10,366 nt of DNA, from positions 1 through 10,366 of the forward strand of contig JBQCIO010000311.1 of assembly GCA_051953655.1 (NCBI GenBank). The letters are read 5' to 3'. A program made the position numbers and the translations under genes. Position 1 is the first letter of the stretch; every line of letters starts with the position of its first letter. This document shows, one piece after another, positions 7,716 to 10,366 of this stretch. The notes beneath the pieces are model-generated. The model was not told where the DNA came from. It ran no database searches and saw only the letters and a program-made list of their open reading frames with translations. The stretch comes from JBQCHF01 sp051953655 (GTDB lineage Bacteria > Actinomycetota > Actinomycetes > Motilibacterales > Motilibacteraceae).

Positions 7716-7976
7716 CGCTCCCGCCCCTGATCCCCCCACGAGGTCCCCCCACCTGCGAGGGCTTGACCGCTCTCGCGGTGAGGAGTCTGTCACGGTGCGT
7801 GTCCGGGTAGAAGCAGTTGTGTCAGGAACTACCCGCGCGGCCCAGGCCGAAGGACCTAACCGCCGTGCGGGGCCGGCGCGGCAGCTGCGCCGCGGGCGTG
7901 CGGCACAGCATGGGACAGCCCGGACGAGCGGGTAAGAGCAGTCAGAGGCAGCACGGGGAACGGCGAGGGGAGTCCG
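7716..7976. promoter_or_regulatory. divergent intergenic region, GGDEF-EAL / flavoprotein
   Basis: These 261 bases lie between divergent starts. They contain a GGGTAG/CTACCC inverted repeat (7805-7810 and 7829-7834, 18-base spacer), an isolated TTGACC (7763-7768) without a good -10, an 8-bp palindrome GCAGCTGC (7881-7888), and the flavoprotein Shine-Dalgarno GAGGGG (7965-7970). Next to the GGDEF-EAL start are G-runs on the minus strand. No promoter can be named with confidence. Confidence 0.35.
7720..7750 (-). promoter_or_regulatory. putative RNA/DNA G-quadruplex over the GGDEF-EAL ribosome-binding region
   Basis: On the minus strand, four G-runs (6, 6, 4 and 3 bases) are separated by loops of 7 (ACCTCGT), 4 (ATCA) and 1 (C) bases, fitting the G3+N1-7 rule. 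The last run ends four bases before ATG 7715, so the only Shine-Dalgarno-like sequence is inside the motif. The first two runs sit in a 9-base direct repeat, GTGGGGGGA, with a 13-base period. Formation is inferred. Confidence 0.4.
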
Positions 7977-9359
7977 GTGGGCAGCGAGCTGAGCGTCAAC
8001 GTCGTGGTGCTCGGGGTGGGCAGCGCGGGCGAGGTGGTGGCGGGCGAGCTGGCTCGGGCCGGCCGGACCGTGCTGGCGGTGGAGAGCGACCTGGTCGGCG
8101 GCGAGTGCCCCTACTACGCCTGCGTCCCCTCCAAGTCGCTGCTGCTGAGCGCCGCGGCCGGACTGTCCTGGGAGGAGGCGGTGCGGCGCCGAGACGAGCA
8201 CGCGGAGCACCAGGACGACGCCGGCGCGGCGCGCGGCCTGCAGGAGCAGGGGGTGCGGCTGCTGCGCGGGCGCGGCGAGGTGCTCGCGCGGGTGGACGGC
8301 GAGGCCGACGGCACCGGCCGGCTGCGGCTGGCCGTGGACGACGGCGAGGCGCGGCAGCTCGTGACCTGCCAGGACCTGGTGGTCGCCACCGGCAGCGACG
8401 CCGTGCTCCCGCCGGTGGAGGGGCTCGAGCACGTTCCCACCTGGACCAGCGCCGACGCCCTGACGGCCGACGAGCTGCCGGCCGGGCTGGTGGTGCTCGG
8501 CGGCGGGCCGGTCGGCTGCGAGCTGGCCCAGGCGTTCGCCCGGCTGGGCCGGCCCCGCGGAGGCAGCGTGACCCTGGTGGAGACCGCGGACCGGCTGCTG
8601 GCCACCGAGGCCCCCTTCGTCGGCGAGGCGGTCGCCGACGCCCTGCGTGCGGACGGCGTCGACGTGCGGGTGGGCGTCACCGCGCAGCGGGCCCGCGCGG
8701 AGGACGGCGGCGCCGTGCTCGAGCTCGACGACGGCAGCCGGCTCGTCGCCGACCGGGTGCTCGTGGCCACCGGCCGCCGTCCGCGCACCGTCGGCCTGGG
8801 CCTGGACCGGGTCGGGGTGGGGCTGACCGACCGCGGAGCGGTGCAGGTCGACGACCGGTGGCAGGCAGCCCCCGGGGTCTGGGCCGTCGGCGACGTCACC
8901 GGCATCGCCCCCTACACGCACACCGCCAACGCCGCGGCCCGCGCCGTGGCCGCGTCCCTGCGCGGCGTCGAGCCGGTGGCGGCCGCGCGCGTAGACGTCG
9001 GCGCCGTCCCGCGCGGGGTCTACACCGACCCGGCCGTGCTGGCCGTCGGCCCGAGCCCGGAGCAGGCGCGCAGCCAGGGACGGCAGCTGGTGAGCGCGTC
9101 GATGGACCTGGCCGACACCGCCCGCGGCTTCCTCACCAGCCAGCGCGGCCGGGTGGAGATCTGGGCGGACCCGGTCGAGCGGATCGTCGTGGCCGCCGCC
9201 GCCGTCGGCCCCGACGTCGACGCCTGGATGCACGAGCTGGTGCTGGCGGTGCACGCCCGGGTGCCGCTGGAGGTCCTGGCCGGCACCGTGCACGCCTTCC
9301 CCACCTGGTCCGAGGCGCTCGAGCCGCCGCTGCGCGAGCTGCTCGCCGCCTGCCGCTGA
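7977..9359 (+). CDS. FAD/NAD(P)-dependent oxidoreductase, dihydrolipoamide dehydrogenase-like
   Basis: This is a 460-residue protein of usual family length. FAD-binding site GVGSAG at 13-18, redox-active pair C44-x4-C49 in GGECPYYACVPSK (41-53), NAD(P)-binding GGGPVG at 175-180 with acidic E202 after the second strand (LVETADRLL), ATGRRP at 264-269, second FAD contact VWAVGDVTG at 301-309, and a C-terminal dimerisation domain from about 345. Lipoamide and glutathione reductases end with HAHPTxxE, where the second His is the proton-transfer base; here it reads HAFPTWSE (439-446), so that base is Phe441. The Glu in GGEC replaces the common Thr. Similar GGEC-type actinobacterial proteins are known to me but have no clear assigned substrate. 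The start is GTG 7977 with GAGGGG six bases upstream. A lone Cys459 lies next to the C-terminus. It is not a typical mercuric reductase: no N-terminal HMA domain and no C-terminal Cys pair. Confidence 0.88.
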   Translation: MGSELSVNVVVLGVGSAGEVVAGELARAGRTVLAVESDLVGGECPYYACVPSKSLLLSAAAGLSWEEAVRRRDEHAEHQDDAGAARGLQEQGVRLLRGRGEVLARVDGEADGTGRLRLAVDDGEARQLVTCQDLVVATGSDAVLPPVEGLEHVPTWTSADALTADELPAGLVVLGGGPVGCELAQAFARLGRPRGGSVTLVETADRLLATEAPFVGEAVADALRADGVDVRVGVTAQRARAEDGGAVLELDDGSRLVADRVLVATGRRPRTVGLGLDRVGVGLTDRGAVQVDDRWQAAPGVWAVGDVTGIAPYTHTANAAARAVAASLRGVEPVAAARVDVGAVPRGVYTDPAVLAVGPSPEQARSQGRQLVSASMDLADTARGFLTSQRGRVEIWADPVERIVVAAAAVGPDVDAWMHELVLAVHARVPLEVLAGTVHAFPTWSEALEPPLRELLAACR

Positions 9360-9375
9360 GCGGGGCTCTGGACGA

Positions 9376-9402
9376 CCCGCCGGATCACCGGCCCCCGGCG
9401 GG
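9376..9402. terminator. hairpin after flavoprotein gene
   Basis: CCCGCCGG (9376-9383) and CCGGCGGG (9395-9402) form a perfect 8-bp stem with an 11-base loop, starting 16 bases after the flavoprotein stop. No T-tract follows. It may terminate or attenuate transcription before the downstream VOC gene. Confidence 0.4.
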
Positions 9403-9407
9403 ACCAC

Positions 9408-9440
9408 CCTGGCGCCGACCACCCCCGCGGCTACGCCAGG
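9408..9440 (+). promoter_or_regulatory. possible Shine-Dalgarno-sequestering hairpin before VOC gene
   Basis: CCTGGCG (9408-9414) pairs with CGCCAGG (9434-9440), a 7-bp stem with a 19-base loop. The right arm contains the AGG of the AGGA ribosome-binding site (9438-9441) that lies seven bases before ATG 9449. Folding would hide the site. This is a sequence observation only. Confidence 0.3.
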
Positions 9441-9448
9441 ATGTCCCC

Positions 9449-10096
9449 ATGCGCCTCGACCACGTGTCCTACGCCGCCAGCCACGACCAGCTGCTCGACG
9501 TCGTGCAGCGCATCGGCTCCAGCCTCGGTGCAGGCTTCTCCGACGGCGGGCGGCACCCCCGCTTCGGCACGCAGAACTTCGTGCTCCCGCTGGCCGGTGG
9601 CACCTACCTCGAGGTCGTCGCCGCGCTGGACCACCCCAGCGCCGAACGCGCCCCCTTCGGCCGGGCGGTGCGCCGCCGCGCCGACGACGGCGGCGGCTGG
9701 CTCGGCTGGGTCGTGTCCGTGGACGACATCGCCCCGGTGGAGCAGCGCCTCGGCCGACCCGCGGCGGACGCCAACCGGCACCGCCCCGACGGCTTCGACC
9801 TGCAGTGGAAGCAGATCGGCGTCAACGACCTCATCGAGGACCCGCAGCTGCCCTTCTTCATCCAGTGGCTGGTCAACGCCGACCAGCACCCCTCCACCGG
9901 CGCCCACGACGGCGTCGGCGGCGTCCGCATCGCCCGCCTGGAGATCGCCGGCAGCCCGGACCGGGTGGCCCAGTGGCTCGGCGAGCCCGAGGACCACCCC
10001 CTCGACGACGTCGAGGTGGACTGGGTCGACGGCGACGAGCCGGGCCTGGTGGCGGTCACCTTCGCCACGCCGGGCGGGGACGTCAGAATCGACTGA
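9449..10096 (+). CDS. glyoxalase-like (VOC superfamily) domain protein
   Basis: This is a 215-residue protein. It opens with MRLDHVSYAA, the beta strand with a possible metal-ligand His (H5) typical of VOC/glyoxalase folds, followed by GRHPRFGTQNFVLPL (34-48) and GGTYLEVVAAL (50-60), which resemble the Glyoxalase_3-like family (PF13468). LGWVVSVDDI, the PFFIQWL segment and IARLEIAG (about residues 155-162) indicate a second related half. Members bind small substrates, often with a metal; most actinobacterial copies have no assigned reaction, and none can be given here. The start is ATG 9449 with AGGA (9438-9441) and a 7-base spacer. It lies 89 bases after the flavoprotein gene in the same direction, with a hairpin between, so co-transcription is uncertain. 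A long in-frame opening upstream (from 7817) is the flavoprotein's alternate-frame shadow. Confidence 0.85.
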   Translation: MRLDHVSYAASHDQLLDVVQRIGSSLGAGFSDGGRHPRFGTQNFVLPLAGGTYLEVVAALDHPSAERAPFGRAVRRRADDGGGWLGWVVSVDDIAPVEQRLGRPAADANRHRPDGFDLQWKQIGVNDLIEDPQLPFFIQWLVNADQHPSTGAHDGVGGVRIARLEIAGSPDRVAQWLGEPEDHPLDDVEVDWVDGDEPGLVAVTFATPGGDVRID

Positions 10097-10366
10097 GGGG
10101 CGCCTCGACGACCGCCGCCTGGACCAGGACCCGCGCTCCCCGGTGCGGTCCCGCGCGGGCTGAAAGGCGCTGGTGACGGGAGGAGCCGGGCGCAGGGCGA
10201 CTTCTGCGGCCCGCTCACGGCCCGCAGGTGATCGTTCCCATTGGGTCGGGGGGCCCCCCCGCCAAACCTAATGGCGCAGGGTGCCCCGGGCCCAAAGCGG
10301 TTGGGATTTGGGCCCGGGCGCACCCCCCGCCGGCCCCGGGGCCCCCCCCGCGACCCCCCCCCCGCC
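10097..10366. other. gene-free right end with C/G homopolymers and inverted repeats
   Basis: No credible gene is seen. The last ~130 bases contain C-runs of 7, 8 and 10 (10254-10260, 10342-10349, 10354-10363), longer than any elsewhere in the window. Two inverted repeats lie here: CCATTGGGT / ACCTAATGG (10238-10246 and 10266-10274, one G-T pair) and a perfect 12-bp CCCGGGCCCAAA / TTTGGGCCCGGG (10285-10296 and 10307-10318, 10-base loop). These could be terminators for the VOC gene, but the composition suggests a low-quality contig end. An ATG at 10271 opens to the edge with Pro/Gly/Arg-only coding and is not called. Confidence 0.5.

Noticed and set aside
7763..7791. Promoter with TTGACC as -35
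   Set aside because: The sequence at the correct spacing (TCTGTC) is a poor -10, so only the regional entry was kept.
7977..9359. Mercuric reductase (merA)
   Set aside because: The fold and CxxxxC fit, but there is no C-terminal vicinal cysteine pair, no HMA domain and no merR or transporter nearby.
7716..9422. 569-codon in-frame extension of the GGDEF-EAL reading frame, giving a 1359-residue product
   Set aside because: It runs antisense to the flavoprotein gene, is Gly/Ala/His/Arg-rich without domain motifs, and the membrane protein has a natural start at 7715. Long antisense frames are expected at this GC content.
10271..10366. Start of another gene running off the right edge
   Set aside because: The translation is Pro/Gly/Arg only, arises from homopolymers, and has no good ribosome-binding site.

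Overview
The window is chromosomal DNA from a very GC-rich actinobacterium. Nearly every third codon position is G or C, GTG starts are used beside ATG, and several genes are typical of actinobacteria: a DUF222-HNH protein, an SseA/SufE pair laid out as in Mycobacterium tuberculosis, and a dihydrolipoamide-dehydrogenase-like flavoprotein of the GGEC type. The style fits Geodermatophilaceae-like bacteria (Blastococcus, Modestobacter, Geodermatophilus), but that is an impression and not a proof. There is no rRNA, tRNA, CRISPR array, transposase or phage module. The genes are dense, and no gene-free stretch exceeds 300 bases.

Layout from left to right. (1) 2-748 (+) is the 3' part of a DUF222/13E12-type HNH nuclease gene that enters from outside the window. 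(2) 787-1350 (+) is a small class I SAM-dependent methyltransferase. It ends tail to tail with (3) 1361-2467 (-), an internally duplicated P-loop kinase-like protein whose second half has lost the Walker A lysine. (4) 2533-2904 (-) is a small DUF1232 membrane protein upstream of gene 3, probably in the same operon. (5-6) 3117-4435 (+) is an ATGA-overlapping pair, thiosulfate sulfurtransferase SseA and a SufE-like sulfur acceptor. A strong 13-bp hairpin separates it from the convergent (7) 4460-5143 (-), a membrane-anchored lytic transglycosylase. (8) 5343-7715 (-) is a multi-pass membrane GGDEF-EAL protein with both catalytic sets intact. It is divergent from (9) 7977-9359 (+), an FAD/NAD(P) oxidoreductase with a CxxxxC redox pair but no catalytic His. 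(10) 9449-10096 (+) is a glyoxalase-like (VOC) protein. The last ~130 bases are C/G homopolymers and inverted repeats that look like a contig end or assembly artefact.

Functional themes are sulfur trafficking (SseA to SufE), c-di-GMP turnover at the membrane (GGDEF-EAL), peptidoglycan cleavage (lytic transglycosylase) and redox chemistry. I see no clear multi-gene defence or biosynthetic system. The items most worth a second look are the tandem P-loop protein with a degenerate second domain, a G-quadruplex-type motif over the ribosome-binding region of the GGDEF-EAL gene, the flavoprotein lacking its His base, and hairpins at gene ends, one of which contains both convergent stop codons.
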